A DNA stretch of 64,000 nt from CAWCWN01 sp963799245 (GTDB lineage Bacteria > Chloroflexota > Ktedonobacteria > Ktedonobacterales > Ktedonobacteraceae). The position numbers and the translations under genes are program-made. The stretch lies in NCBI GenBank assembly GCA_963799245.1, contig CAWCWN010000003.1, positions 1,054,001 through 1,118,000 of the forward strand, written 5' to 3'. Below are positions 26,247-34,324 of this stretch, in pieces. Each line of letters begins with the position of its first letter. Position 1 is the stretch's first letter. The notes under the pieces are model-generated. The model had not been told where the DNA came from, did not search any database, and saw only the letters and a program-made list of their open reading frames with translations.

Positions 26247-27641
26247 CTATAGCAGCTCCGCCAGCGCTAGCACAGCCTGTTCAAAACACTCCATGGGCGG
26301 GTGGACAACGCCAGCGCCCACCTGCCCAATCCCCGCCAGGCGGTGAGCAATGCCCGTATTAATAACAGGCGGCATATTTAAACGGCAGACCCGGCGAATA
26401 TCAATGCCGGTGGGCACACCCTGGAAATTCAGCGCGGGCAAGCCAAATAAAGGGTTGCTGCTCACGGTAATAGCGTACATCTCACGCGTATAGCGCAGGG
26501 CATCGGCAGGAGTGCCGCCAATAAACTGGACGATCGCGGGCGCCCCAGCCATGGCAAAAGCGCCCAAGCCGCTGGTTTCAGTAATCGCACTATCACCAAT
26601 ATCCGGGTTGGCATCCTCGGGGCCAAAGCCAGCGAAGTACAATCCCTGGATGTACTGCGCTGGCCCGACAAACCAGCGCTCCCCCAGGCCGCTCACGCGG
26701 ATGCCAAAGTCGACGCCGTTACGGGCCATCGTCACCACCACGCTGCTGCGGGGCACGTCGACCCCGGCGAGCGTGATCGCCTTGGCCGCGGCCATCGACG
26801 GGTTGAGCTGGAAATGATCGTTTCCCGCCATGAAGCGCAGCACATCCGCCGTCTCCGCGGGTGTATTACCCGTCTCCACCAGCGCCGGACCCATTTGCCT
26901 TACGAACAGAGAGGTCGCGGCCTTATTGCGGTTATGGCACTCGTCGCCCATCTGCAAAGCCTGGGCCATAAGCGCACGTAGATCAACGCCGCCGAGGTGC
27001 CTGATCGCTTGCCCCAGCGCCGGGCCCAGCACGGTTTGTATCCAGCGCAACCGCTGCAATACTTCGGGAGCAAACGCGCCATAGCGCAGAACTTTGCCCA
27101 GCCCCTCATTGAGCGTGGCAAACGTGACATTGCCATGCACACTATCCTCAACAACCAGTACAGGCATCGAGGGTGAAGTAATGCCGGCCATGGGGCCCAC
27201 AGCGTTGTAATGATGGCACGGTGCAAAATCGATTACGCCAGTTGCGAGCAGAGCGAGGGCCTCTGCTTCATCACTGGCCCAGCCTTCGTAGATGCATGCT
27301 CCGATCACAGCCCCGCGCATCGGCCCGCACATCCGCTCCCACGCAATGGGAGGACCCGCGTGCAACAAATGCCGATCACGCAATGCAGGGATGGCCTCAC
27401 GAGCCGGCCGTACATCGACAAGCACCGGCCGGGCCGCCAGCATGCGCTCGAGCGCCCGCGCGTTCGCCTCGTCCACGGACGGATCTGCCAGTAACTTGCG
27501 TAAAGCGCCTCCATCTCCAGCCGGCGGCCGCCAGGACACTCGCGTCACAGCTACCCCCTGCGCGTCCAACGCATCAGCAAAGAGGTCCGCGCCAATATTG
27601 ATGACAGAAATAGGTTTTCTGGCTTGTGCTATGTCTTGCAT
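26247..27641 (-). CDS. DUF1116 family protein (YlbE/AllG-like)
   Basis: This protein of about 464 residues matches the DUF1116 family along its length, with blocks RGAVIGACIYEGWA, MPVLVVEDSVHGN, GDECHNRNKAATSLF and VVTMARNGVDFGIRVSGLG. In E. coli the homologue YlbE (AllG) is one subunit of oxamate carbamoyltransferase together with FdrA (AllF) and YlbF (AllH). Here it directly follows an fdrA-like gene. The ATG at 27641 is favoured by AAGGTG; a GTG at 27653 is possible. No YlbF-like gene or carbamate kinase lies in the window, so the reaction is unproven. Confidence 0.82.
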   Translation of the reverse strand: MQDIAQARKPISVINIGADLFADALDAQGVAVTRVSWRPPAGDGGALRKLLADPSVDEANARALERMLAARPVLVDVRPAREAIPALRDRHLLHAGPPIAWERMCGPMRGAVIGACIYEGWASDEAEALALLATGVIDFAPCHHYNAVGPMAGITSPSMPVLVVEDSVHGNVTFATLNEGLGKVLRYGAFAPEVLQRLRWIQTVLGPALGQAIRHLGGVDLRALMAQALQMGDECHNRNKAATSLFVRQMGPALVETGNTPAETADVLRFMAGNDHFQLNPSMAAAKAITLAGVDVPRSSVVVTMARNGVDFGIRVSGLGERWFVGPAQYIQGLYFAGFGPEDANPDIGDSAITETSGLGAFAMAGAPAIVQFIGGTPADALRYTREMYAITVSSNPLFGLPALNFQGVPTGIDIRRVCRLNMPPVINTGIAHRLAGIGQVGAGVVHPPMECFEQAVLALAELL

Positions 27642-27702
27642 GTTCGATTGCACCTTACAAAACTCGGGGAGAAAGCTCCGTTTATTTTAATGCAGGGAGT
27701 CA

Positions 27703-29262
27703 TCAGGCTAATAACTCAATACAGCGCAGGGCCGCTTCGGCATTACTGGTGAATACCTGGGCTCCGGCCTCACGCAGCCTGTTCGTCTGGCTTGAAAGCC
27801 TCTGGGGATCGTCCTCGGTACCACACAGCGAAATAACCACTCGCAGGCGCCTGCCGTCCTGCCTGGCACGCTCCACAGCCGCCCGCATAGCCGGCGCATA
27901 GACCGACGCAGGATCAGGATGGGAACAGTAGCCCAGCACCACATCCAGGAGGATAACACCTACCCTGGGGTTGCCGGCCTCTTCTTGCAGGCGCTTCAAG
28001 AGCAGGCCAGGATCAATCATAGGGTGAGGGCGACCACGCGTATACTCGTCAGCTCCAAAATCAATGGCGCAGTGGCCCTGAACCTGCTGCTCCTCGGACA
28101 AACGCCAGGCCGGCTTAAGCGGTATATTTGAATAAATAGGGCCAAGCTGTTGCGACCAGATGTGCATGGCTTCATCGCACAGGGTGCCACCCGAGAAGAG
28201 ACCCGCGAGCAATAGCGTGCCTGCAGGAGCGGCGGGAGCACCGCGCAGAGCCTGTAAGGCATGACTACTGATGCGCCACGTGCCGGTGAGCGTCTCGCTG
28301 CCGCCACACACGCTCACCGCTTTTTGGGCCGCCTCCGTCAGCGTGCTGGTGACCACGATGCGATGTCCATAGCGGCTCTGCAAAGCACTGGCATCGGCCC
28401 CAACGAACATGACAATCACCGGTTTTTTAGCCCTTGTCGCAACTTCCAAGACCCGCTCGGCCACAGCGGCCGCCGGAGGCTTTGAGATCAGCACGATCAC
28501 CTCCGTCTGCTCGTCCTCCTGCAACATGCGTAACCCCTGCAGGGTGGTGATGGCCCCCACCGCCTCAGACAGATCACGCCCGCCGCAGCCGATAATCTGG
28601 GAGACGCCGCCGCGCTGCTGGGCAATCAACGACATAACCTGCTGAATACCGGTTCCAGATGCTCCCACGATGCCGATGGGGCCGGACGGGACAACATTGA
28701 CAAAGCCCAGGCCGACCCCATTCAGCCGCGCCGTGCCACAGTCGGGCCCCATCATGAGCAGGCCGCGCTCGCGCGCCAGGAGCTTCAGCGCTATCTCATC
28801 TTCAAGAGGCACATTATCGCTGAAGAGAAAGACGTGCAGGCCGCTGCGCAGGGCCTGCTCGGCCTCCAGAGCGGCATATGGGCCGGGCACCGAAATGGCG
28901 GCGATACTGGCATGCGCATGTAAGCGCACAGCTTGTTCCAGGGAGCGCGGCTGCACCTGCTCGCTCGCGTAGCTCGCGCCAGAGGTCGTGGGACGATGGG
29001 ACAGCTCTTCTTCGGCTGCCGCCAGCGCAGCTGCTGCGCGGCTTTCATCACTTGCGCGCACGACCAGCAGCACATCAGCCGGTCCCGCCTGCTCCTCAAA
29101 TGGTGTCAAACCTGCCGCTGCCAGCAGTTGCAGATTCGCCTCCGTCGCCATTATTGCAGCGGCCTCCTCGATACCCTCCATTTCCGTGAGGGTACGCGCC
29201 ACCATCATCAGGGTAATTGAATCAAGATACGTCCTGCGTCTCACGTGCGCTTTGATCAGCAT
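27703..29262 (-). CDS. fdrA: FdrA-like acyl-CoA synthetase-fold protein (AllF-like)
   Basis: This protein of about 519 residues resembles FdrA, a succinyl-CoA-ligase-fold protein. The start LIKAHVRRRTYLDSITLM is characteristic. GLLMMGPDCGTARLNGVGLG and IGIVGASGTGIQQVMSL mark the CoA-ligase-like domains. FdrA is one subunit of oxamate carbamoyltransferase in E. coli, working with the DUF1116 and DUF2877 proteins. The ATG at 29262 is preferred to a TTG at 29280. The DUF1116 gene starts 61 bases downstream, so the two form an operon. The third subunit is missing locally. Confidence 0.82.
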   Translation of the reverse strand: MLIKAHVRRRTYLDSITLMMVARTLTEMEGIEEAAAIMATEANLQLLAAAGLTPFEEQAGPADVLLVVRASDESRAAAALAAAEEELSHRPTTSGASYASEQVQPRSLEQAVRLHAHASIAAISVPGPYAALEAEQALRSGLHVFLFSDNVPLEDEIALKLLARERGLLMMGPDCGTARLNGVGLGFVNVVPSGPIGIVGASGTGIQQVMSLIAQQRGGVSQIIGCGGRDLSEAVGAITTLQGLRMLQEDEQTEVIVLISKPPAAAVAERVLEVATRAKKPVIVMFVGADASALQSRYGHRIVVTSTLTEAAQKAVSVCGGSETLTGTWRISSHALQALRGAPAAPAGTLLLAGLFSGGTLCDEAMHIWSQQLGPIYSNIPLKPAWRLSEEQQVQGHCAIDFGADEYTRGRPHPMIDPGLLLKRLQEEAGNPRVGVILLDVVLGYCSHPDPASVYAPAMRAAVERARQDGRRLRVVISLCGTEDDPQRLSSQTNRLREAGAQVFTSNAEAALRCIELLA

Positions 29263-29548
29263 GAGAGTCCAACCGCTCAATATAAATATGCCTATCTTTT
29301 ACTCTCCCTATTGTACGACTCAATCGAGCGCACCACAATAGCTCAGGCACTTTCCCAGGGCTTTTCATCCGCCAGCAAGGTGAGATTTCCGCTTATTTAG
29401 AGCTAGGGCCGTGTACTGCCCTGAAACTAGAGGGGTATATCTCATACATGTCGATGATGTGGGGGCAACAAATGCGATGTTGAGACTATTGCCAGCGAAA
29501 AACAAACAGGAAAAAAACGTGAGATGGGCTAAAGATCACGAGTTATAG

Positions 29549-29620
29549 TGAGGGCGGAGGGGATCGAACCCTCGGCCAATCGATTAAAAGTCGATTGCTC
29601 TGCCACTGAGCTACGCCCTC
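29549..29620 (-). tRNA. tRNA-Lys (TTT anticodon)
   Basis: The minus strand folds into a full cloverleaf: acceptor GAGGGCG / CGCCCTC, D stem GCTC / GAGC, anticodon loop CTTTTAA with TTT, and T arm GAGGGTTCGATCCCCTC. The CCA end is not encoded. Degraded tRNA pieces follow on its 5' side at 29641-29717. Confidence 0.95.
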
Positions 29621-29623
29621 AAT

Positions 29624-29646
29624 TCGATTATTGAATTAATAATCGA
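29624..29646. repeat. 9-bp inverted repeat between tRNA-Lys and tRNA debris
   Basis: TCGATTATT (29624-29632) and AATAATCGA (29638-29646) pair around GAATT. The right arm runs into the copied tRNA fragment, so it may mark the junction of a duplication. Confidence 0.4.
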
Positions 29647-29672
29647 TTGCTCTACCACTGAGCTACACGGTC
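29641..29672 (-). pseudogene. tRNA-Lys 5'-half fragment
   Basis: The complement includes GTAGCTCAGTGGTAGAGCAA, nearly identical to the D-arm half of the intact tRNA-Lys next to it. There is no matching anticodon arm end, T arm or 3' acceptor. It is a partial duplicate and cannot form a tRNA. Confidence 0.6.
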
Positions 29673-29673
29673 A

Positions 29674-29717
29674 CACGCCTGGTAGACCAGGAAGGTGATC
29701 CTGAGCTACGTCCGCCT
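29674..29717 (-). pseudogene. Second degraded tRNA fragment
   Basis: The complement contains GGCGGACGTAGCTCAGG followed by TCCTGGTCTACCAGG, which looks like a tRNA start plus a shortened anticodon arm. The D loop and the loop of the hairpin are too short for a working tRNA. The parent tRNA is not identified. Confidence 0.4.
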
Positions 29718-29750
29718 AGACATACTATATCATAAGCCGTCAAGGGGTTT

Positions 29751-29786
29751 GCTCCCCGCGGCTACCTGCGGGGGGCCGCGGGGAGC
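29751..29786. terminator. 12-bp perfect GC-rich hairpin
   Basis: GCTCCCCGCGGC (29751-29762) pairs with GCCGCGGGGAGC (29775-29786). No coding gene ends beside it. It may insulate the tRNA locus from the response regulator. Confidence 0.4.
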
Positions 29787-29964
29787 AGCATTCTTGTATT
29801 TCAAACTCCATTTGCCACCGTAATATACTTAAGATAGTAGTCTTGTTTGTTGTTGCACAAAGTGATACACTACAGTCAATACTCGGAGCTAACGCGGCGA
29901 TCACGATGACAGGAGGCGGCGCCTACCCTCAAGCAAGCAGCATAGGGCATTGCGCTGATTGCAA

Positions 29965-30360
29965 GTGACAAAACAAATTCTAGTTGTTGATGATAAAAAT
30001 GAACTACTGCACCTGATGCGCAGGGTCCTGGAAGATGAACAATACCAGGTTGCTATCCTGCAGGATGGCAGAGATGCTTTTACGCACGTCAAAACCGAGC
30101 TACCTGACTTGTTGATTCTTGATCTGAAGCTGGGAGATATTTCAGGTCAAGATATTTTAAAGCAGCTAAAGGATGACCAGATAACTGCCGACATTCCCGT
30201 CATTGTTTATACCGCTGCGGTACTTGAGGCAGAAGAGGTTATACGACTTGTGGCCAACAATCCGAGGCGCTATCGTGAAGTACATATCGTCCAAAAACCC
30301 TTCGAATTAGAGAGCCTGCTCACCCTGGTACAGCAGATATTGCATGAACCGGTAAGCTAG
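29965..30360 (+). CDS. Single-domain response regulator (REC)
   Basis: The 131-residue protein is a receiver domain only. The acidic pair is in ILVVDDKNELL, the phosphorylated Asp in LLILDLKLGDI, the conserved Thr in VIVYTAA, and the Lys in IVQKPFELE. There is no output domain, so it works by protein contact or as part of a phosphorelay. The start is uncertain: GTG at 29965 or TTG at 29959, neither with a good ribosome site. No kinase gene is adjacent. Confidence 0.88.
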   Translation: MTKQILVVDDKNELLHLMRRVLEDEQYQVAILQDGRDAFTHVKTELPDLLILDLKLGDISGQDILKQLKDDQITADIPVIVYTAAVLEAEEVIRLVANNPRRYREVHIVQKPFELESLLTLVQQILHEPVS

Positions 30361-30470
30361 TGGGTAAGGCGCAAGAAGGGAGCATGTAACCGGAAATGAC
30401 TCCGGTCATTTTTATGTTGCCTGATTTGAATTTGACATGGCCGTAGTGCCAGAAAGGTTGGAGTTGATTT

Positions 30471-30761
30471 ATGAAATTTATGTGGGGGCTAATTGTTGGT
30501 TTTGGCCTGGGGGTAGGGGTTGGCCTGCTCCTTGCACCCCAGTCAGGTGAAGCCACCCGAGCACAGATTACTGAAGAGGGTATTACCCTGCGCAATCGCT
30601 CAGGCAATCTCGGTGAGGAACTGCGCGAGCGCGCCACCCAGTTAAGTGAAGACCTGCGCGCTCGCGCTAATGACGCCGTTACCCAGGGTCGCGAGATGTA
30701 TGCACGCACCAGGCAAGATTTGACTGAACACTACTCCAAGGCCAAGTCTGGCCAGCTGTAG
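30471..30761 (+). CDS. YtxH-domain small membrane-anchored protein
   Basis: This 96-residue protein has one N-terminal transmembrane helix (MWGLIVGFGLGVGVGLLLAP) followed by the PQSGEATR motif typical of YtxH proteins. A charged helical region with coiled-coil character follows. GGAG lies before the ATG. YtxH proteins are often stress-linked, but their exact role is not known. A strong palindromic terminator follows 13 bases after the stop. Confidence 0.8.
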   Translation: MKFMWGLIVGFGLGVGVGLLLAPQSGEATRAQITEEGITLRNRSGNLGEELRERATQLSEDLRARANDAVTQGREMYARTRQDLTEHYSKAKSGQL

Positions 30762-30774
30762 CTGCCCGTAGTAG

Positions 30775-30812
30775 GACACAAAAAAACTGGCTGCAGCCAG
30801 TTTTTTTGTGTC
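30775..30812. terminator. 38-base perfect palindrome, bidirectional terminator
   Basis: The sequence is fully self-complementary, with outer GACAC/GTGTC, runs of 7 A and 7 T, and the GC core CTGGCTGCAGCCAG. It lies between the convergent YtxH gene and the gene at 30822-31064, and has a T tract in both directions. It is a textbook shared terminator. Confidence 0.92.
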
Positions 30813-30821
30813 GTGACTTCT

Positions 30822-31064
30822 CTAGCTGTCATGCTGTTTGACCAATTTCTCCACCATGTTGCCGATCTCATGCCACACATGATGTTGATAATCTAACATG
30901 CGTGACTGATTCAAATCATACTCGCGATTGGCAGGATCCTTCTCTGCGTTCTCGGCAAACTTCTGCGCCAGGGCCCTGGTCTTATCACCTCGACCGTGCA
31001 AATACACCTCTAACTTCCGCAAATCGTCTAACAACGCGCTTAGCTTCTCGTCACTGCTAGTCAT
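30822..31064 (-). CDS. Small helical protein of unknown function
   Basis: This 80-residue protein starts MTSSDEKLSALLDDLRKLEV, with GAGGA just before the ATG. It is highly charged and predicted helical, with several His and Asp near the C-terminus (DYQHHVWHEIGNMVEKLV). It begins 13 bases after the AhpD-like gene stop and is probably in its operon. The frame is open far upstream, but that part overlaps the AhpD-like gene. The family is not recognised. Confidence 0.6.
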   Translation of the reverse strand: MTSSDEKLSALLDDLRKLEVYLHGRGDKTRALAQKFAENAEKDPANREYDLNQSRMLDYQHHVWHEIGNMVEKLVKQHDS

Positions 31065-31077
31065 TCCTCGCAATCTC

Positions 31078-31611
31078 CTATGTATTTCCACCTGTCCCTG
31101 CAGGTGGAAGAATTTGCAGAGCATCCGCGAAGCGATTAAAAAAGTTGAATAGGCCAATAATGGTCGCAATTTCAACAATTTCACCATCCTCAAAATACGC
31201 CTGTAGCTGCATCCATAACACTTCATTCACTTCGCGCGCACCCGTCGTCATAATTTCAGCAAAACGTAGCGCGACCAGTTCGCGCCCGCTGAAGAGGTGC
31301 TGATGGTCATCGATATGATAAAGCGCGTCTAACAACGCTTCGCTCACGCCCAGCTGCCTTGCCAAGGCAGTATGCGCCGACATTCAGTAATAGCAATGAT
31401 TCACCTGTGAGACGCGCACCGCCAGTAATTCTTTAAGCCTGGGCTCAACCGTGCCTGTGCGCATCGCTGTCTCTAACAGGGCTATACTGTCCCGCGCCAG
31501 TGCCGGCCGCTGCGCCATCACCCGAAAGAGGGCCGACATAGTTGACGCGCTCTCTCCCTCTGGCGTGGGAAGCTCAACATTTTCAGCAGGCGGAATGCGT
31601 GACATATTCAT
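31078..31611 (-). CDS. AhpD/CMD-family protein with in-frame TGA: candidate selenoprotein (CxxU)
   Basis: Read through one TGA at 31384-31386, the frame gives a 177-residue carboxymuconolactone-decarboxylase/AhpD-like protein. The residues before it end VSQVNHCYY and those after it begin MSAHTALARQLG. The family motif is C-x-x-C-x-x-x-H; here it reads C-Y-Y-(TGA)-M-S-A-H. The TGA therefore sits exactly on the second, peroxide-attacking Cys, while the first Cys and the His are kept. A 7-bp hairpin lies 13 bases downstream, within the spacing of bacterial SECIS elements. Selenocysteine is the attractive reading; a Cys-to-stop mutation is the alternative. The two halves otherwise look healthy over the whole domain. 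Confidence 0.75.
31354..31370 (-). promoter_or_regulatory. SECIS-like hairpin downstream of the in-frame TGA
   Basis: On the minus strand CTGCCTT-GGC-AAGGCAG forms a 7-bp stem with loop GGC. It begins 13 bases after the TGA, and the first loop G is 20 bases from it. Bacterial SECIS elements have a short stem with a G among the first two loop bases, roughly 16-37 bases from the TGA. This hairpin meets those rules. The classic formate dehydrogenase mini-hairpin is also 17 bases, with an 11-base spacing. Confidence 0.6.
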
Positions 31612-31794
31612 CTCCCTTTTCCAGCTGATTCGCTGTAATCTCCCCTCACATTCTAATGGATGTTATGCTAACGTGCAACTGCTTCGATAAAGTCCCACTC
31701 GCACGCAAAAAATACCAAAAACTTGACGTACCCTGAGCGAAACAATACAATAGGCATGAATACGAAATTCCCAATAATCTGGAGGTAACCTTTT

Positions 31795-32028
31795 ATGCCC
31801 TTATACGAGTATTACTGCTCAGACTGCCGCGCCAAATTTGAACTACTCGTAAGCCATCAGCATGCCGACGACATTGTCTGTATGAAGTGTCATAGTGAAA
31901 AAGTTCGCCGCCTGCTTTCTGTTTTTGTCTCACCTCGCGCGGGTGACGATGACGACGGCTTTGAAGATCTGTCAGCCACTTCTATGGGAAGCTGTGGCTG
32001 CGGCGGTGGGAATTGCGGTTGTAACTAA
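31795..32028 (+). CDS. FmdB-family zinc-ribbon protein
   Basis: This 77-residue protein begins MPLYEYYCSDCRAKFELLV, with CxxC pairs in CSDC and CMKC forming the zinc ribbon. It ends with a Gly/Cys tail (CGCGGGNCGCN), a common FmdB form. It was named as a regulatory protein in formamidase operons, but most members have no tested role. GGAGG stands upstream of the ATG. No partner gene is evident apart from the membrane protein behind it. Confidence 0.87.
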   Translation: MPLYEYYCSDCRAKFELLVSHQHADDIVCMKCHSEKVRRLLSVFVSPRAGDDDDGFEDLSATSMGSCGCGGGNCGCN

Positions 32029-32052
32029 TGAGCTTCGCACGCGGGTCAAAGC

Positions 32053-32562
32053 ATGTTTCACAAAACCAGCTATAGGCGGGGCGTGATAGAGGGTGTAATT
32101 CTCTACACGCTGGGCCGGCTTGGAGCGCTGATTACCCCTGCCTTCTTTCCCGACTGGGTCTTTGTTGCCGCTCCGCTGCTATTTCTCGTACTCCAGTACC
32201 TGCTGGGACCGGTCTGGGCCACACGTCGCATCGCATCTACCAGACGCGAGCGGCTGAGTAAGCGTTTCTGGCTACTGGGACCACGTATGGCAGCCATCTG
32301 CCTGGGTATCGATATCCTTCTCAGTCTGGGCTGTGGTCTCTCCGTCAATGCTCTCGGAGGCATACAGCAAGGACCCGCCCTCTGGCGCTTTTTTATCAGC
32401 GGCCCCGATCACCTCAGCCTGCTCGACTTTGGCTTCTACGAACTGCGGACTGCAGCCTTGCTCTTTGCCCTCTTTACGCTCGCTGTCATTTGTACGCGCC
32501 TGGCCATGGGCGGATTTTTGAGATTTACCATGCCCGCCGGGGGCAACAGGGTGACACTCTAG
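32053..32562 (+). CDS. Hypothetical multi-pass membrane protein
   Basis: The 169-residue protein has about four hydrophobic segments, around residues 15-55, 78-100 and 130-150. A basic loop between them (ATRRIASTRRERLSKRFW) should face the cytoplasm. It starts 24 bases after the FmdB stop and may be co-transcribed, although it has no clear ribosome site. No family is recognised. The gene is well formed in codon use and unbroken. Confidence 0.55.
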   Translation: MFHKTSYRRGVIEGVILYTLGRLGALITPAFFPDWVFVAAPLLFLVLQYLLGPVWATRRIASTRRERLSKRFWLLGPRMAAICLGIDILLSLGCGLSVNALGGIQQGPALWRFFISGPDHLSLLDFGFYELRTAALLFALFTLAVICTRLAMGGFLRFTMPAGGNRVTL

Positions 32563-32574
32563 CTGGCGGAGGAC

Positions 32575-32697
32575 TCACTCAAGCCCATAGCCGTTGACGA
32601 CCGCATGCAAATAATCCGCTACATCCTCTCGCTCCTCGACCCCGTCCAGAACCATGCATTCAAGCAAAAGCAAGATGACAGCAGACGCATGCCTCAC
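32575..32697 (-). CDS. Possible 40-residue protein overlapping the aldehyde dehydrogenase stop
   Basis: A GTG at 32697-32695 overlaps the TGA of the aldehyde dehydrogenase gene (GTGA). It opens a frame of 40 codons: a hydrophobic start (ASAVILLLLECMVLDG) followed by an acidic helix-like part (VEEREDVADYLHAVVNGYG). The overlap suggests translational coupling. It has no recognised family and may be chance, but the region is otherwise empty and the composition looks protein-like. Confidence 0.3.
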   Translation of the reverse strand: MRHASAVILLLLECMVLDGVEEREDVADYLHAVVNGYGLE

Positions 32698-34184
32698 TGG
32701 TCGATCTGGGCCTTTTGCAGCTTACCGCTGTAGTCGGTATACACAACTTTCCATTCCGTGAAGACGTCCAGGCCTGCAATACCCGCTTCGCGATGGCCGT
32801 TGCCTGTACCACGATTGCCGCCAAAGGGGAACTGGATCTCCGCGCCCGTCGTGCCAGAATTGATGTACACAATGCCGGTCGTGATATCGCGCATGGCGCG
32901 CTGCACCCGATTGACGTCCTGGGTATAGATGGCGCTGGAGAGGCCAAACCTGCTGTTATTATTGACAGTGATGGCCTCCTCAAATGAATCAACCGCTATT
33001 ACAGAGAGGGTGGGACCGAAAATTTCTTCCTGTGCCAGGCGCATATCCGCGCGCACATCCGTAAAGAGGGTGGGGCGATAGAAGTGTCCATGCGCCAGTT
33101 CGCCTTCGTTGGCTACCGCGCCCCCGGTCAGCAGCGTCGCGCCCTCTTTTTTGCCAATCTCCGTGTAGCTATGAATTTTCTCCAGCTGCGCTGCGTTGAT
33201 GACAGGGCCTACGTCCACCGCTTCATCCAGGCCATCACCCAGGCGCAGCTGCTCGATACGCGGGACCAGCTTCTCCAGGAGTTGAAAGCGTACCGCGTTA
33301 TGAACAATCACACGGCTGCAGGCGGTGCAGCGCTGGCCCGTCGTTCCATACGCGCTCCACAAAATACCTTCCACCGCCAGGTCTAGATCCGCGTCATCCA
33401 TCACAATCACCGCGTTTTTGCCGCCCATCTCAAGCGAGACGCGTTTGAGCGCCTTTGCTGCCTCAACCGCCACGTGTCGCCCCGACTCGGTAGAACCTGT
33501 AAACGAGACGACCGCTACGTCGGGGTGGTGCAGCAGAGCCTCACCGACCGTGCTACCAGGGCCAAAGATAATATTCACGACACCTGCGGGCAGACCGGCC
33601 TCATCCATTATCTCGACGAGGCGCAGGGCGCTCAACGGAGTATCGCTGGCGGGTTTGATGACCACCGTGTTGCCCGCGACCAGGGCGGGAAACATCTTCC
33701 AGGTAGGAATAGCTATAGGAAAGTTCCACGGCGTGATACAGGTCACAACGCCCAGCGGATCACGCATTGCCAGGCCAGACTTATCAGGCAATTCAACAGG
33801 CACGCTGTGGCCAAAGAGCCTGCGCCCCTCACCGCCCATGTAGTAGGCCATGTCAATGCCTTCCTGCACATCTCCGCGCGTCTCTTTTAAGACCTTGCCC
33901 ATCTCCCGGGTCATCGTGCGGGCGAGCTCCTCTTTATGGCGCGTCAAAAGCTCGCCGACACGAAAGAGAAGCTCTCCGCGCCGGGGAGCAGGTATGAGCC
34001 GCCACTGCTGATAGGCGCTACGAGCAGCAACAACGGCGGCGTTGGCGTCGACCTGTCTTGAAAGAGGGAAATATCCCAGGAGCTCGCCTGTGGCCGGGTT
34101 GTAGTTTGGAAAGGTCTGTCCGCTCTGCGCGCTCTGCCATTTGCCACCGATAAAATTCTGGAACACCTTTGCCGTGGTTGTCAT
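32694..34184 (-). CDS. NAD(P)-dependent aldehyde dehydrogenase
   Basis: This 496-residue enzyme oxidises an aldehyde to the acid. Family motifs are complete: the cofactor segment ITPWNFPIAIPTWK, FTGSTESGRH, the general-base Glu in SLEMGGKN and the catalytic Cys in GQRCTACSR. The ATG at 34184 follows GGAGG and matches the family N-terminus (VFQNFIGGKWQSAQSGQTF). A longer frame upstream is not needed. It lies 140 bases after rho. The substrate is not clear; semialdehyde-type members look similar. Confidence 0.9.
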   Translation of the reverse strand: MTTTAKVFQNFIGGKWQSAQSGQTFPNYNPATGELLGYFPLSRQVDANAAVVAARSAYQQWRLIPAPRRGELLFRVGELLTRHKEELARTMTREMGKVLKETRGDVQEGIDMAYYMGGEGRRLFGHSVPVELPDKSGLAMRDPLGVVTCITPWNFPIAIPTWKMFPALVAGNTVVIKPASDTPLSALRLVEIMDEAGLPAGVVNIIFGPGSTVGEALLHHPDVAVVSFTGSTESGRHVAVEAAKALKRVSLEMGGKNAVIVMDDADLDLAVEGILWSAYGTTGQRCTACSRVIVHNAVRFQLLEKLVPRIEQLRLGDGLDEAVDVGPVINAAQLEKIHSYTEIGKKEGATLLTGGAVANEGELAHGHFYRPTLFTDVRADMRLAQEEIFGPTLSVIAVDSFEEAITVNNNSRFGLSSAIYTQDVNRVQRAMRDITTGIVYINSGTTGAEIQFPFGGNRGTGNGHREAGIAGLDVFTEWKVVYTDYSGKLQKAQIDQ

Positions 34185-34324
34185 ACAATAACCTCCAATG
34201 ATCTTGCCTGTTCGCACAAGCCTCATCAAATGAGGCCGCCAATTACAAAATCCGCCCCACCCCTGAAGCGGCCTGGGCAGGGATGAGCAGGGCAAACTCT
34301 CGCTTGGCTCGCATGTGGGAGTCG

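Noticed and set aside
31384..31386. Reassignment of TGA to Trp in this organism
   Set aside because: TGA ends many well-supported genes in the window (for example the IS4-type transposase and the EamA transporter), so it is a normal stop elsewhere.
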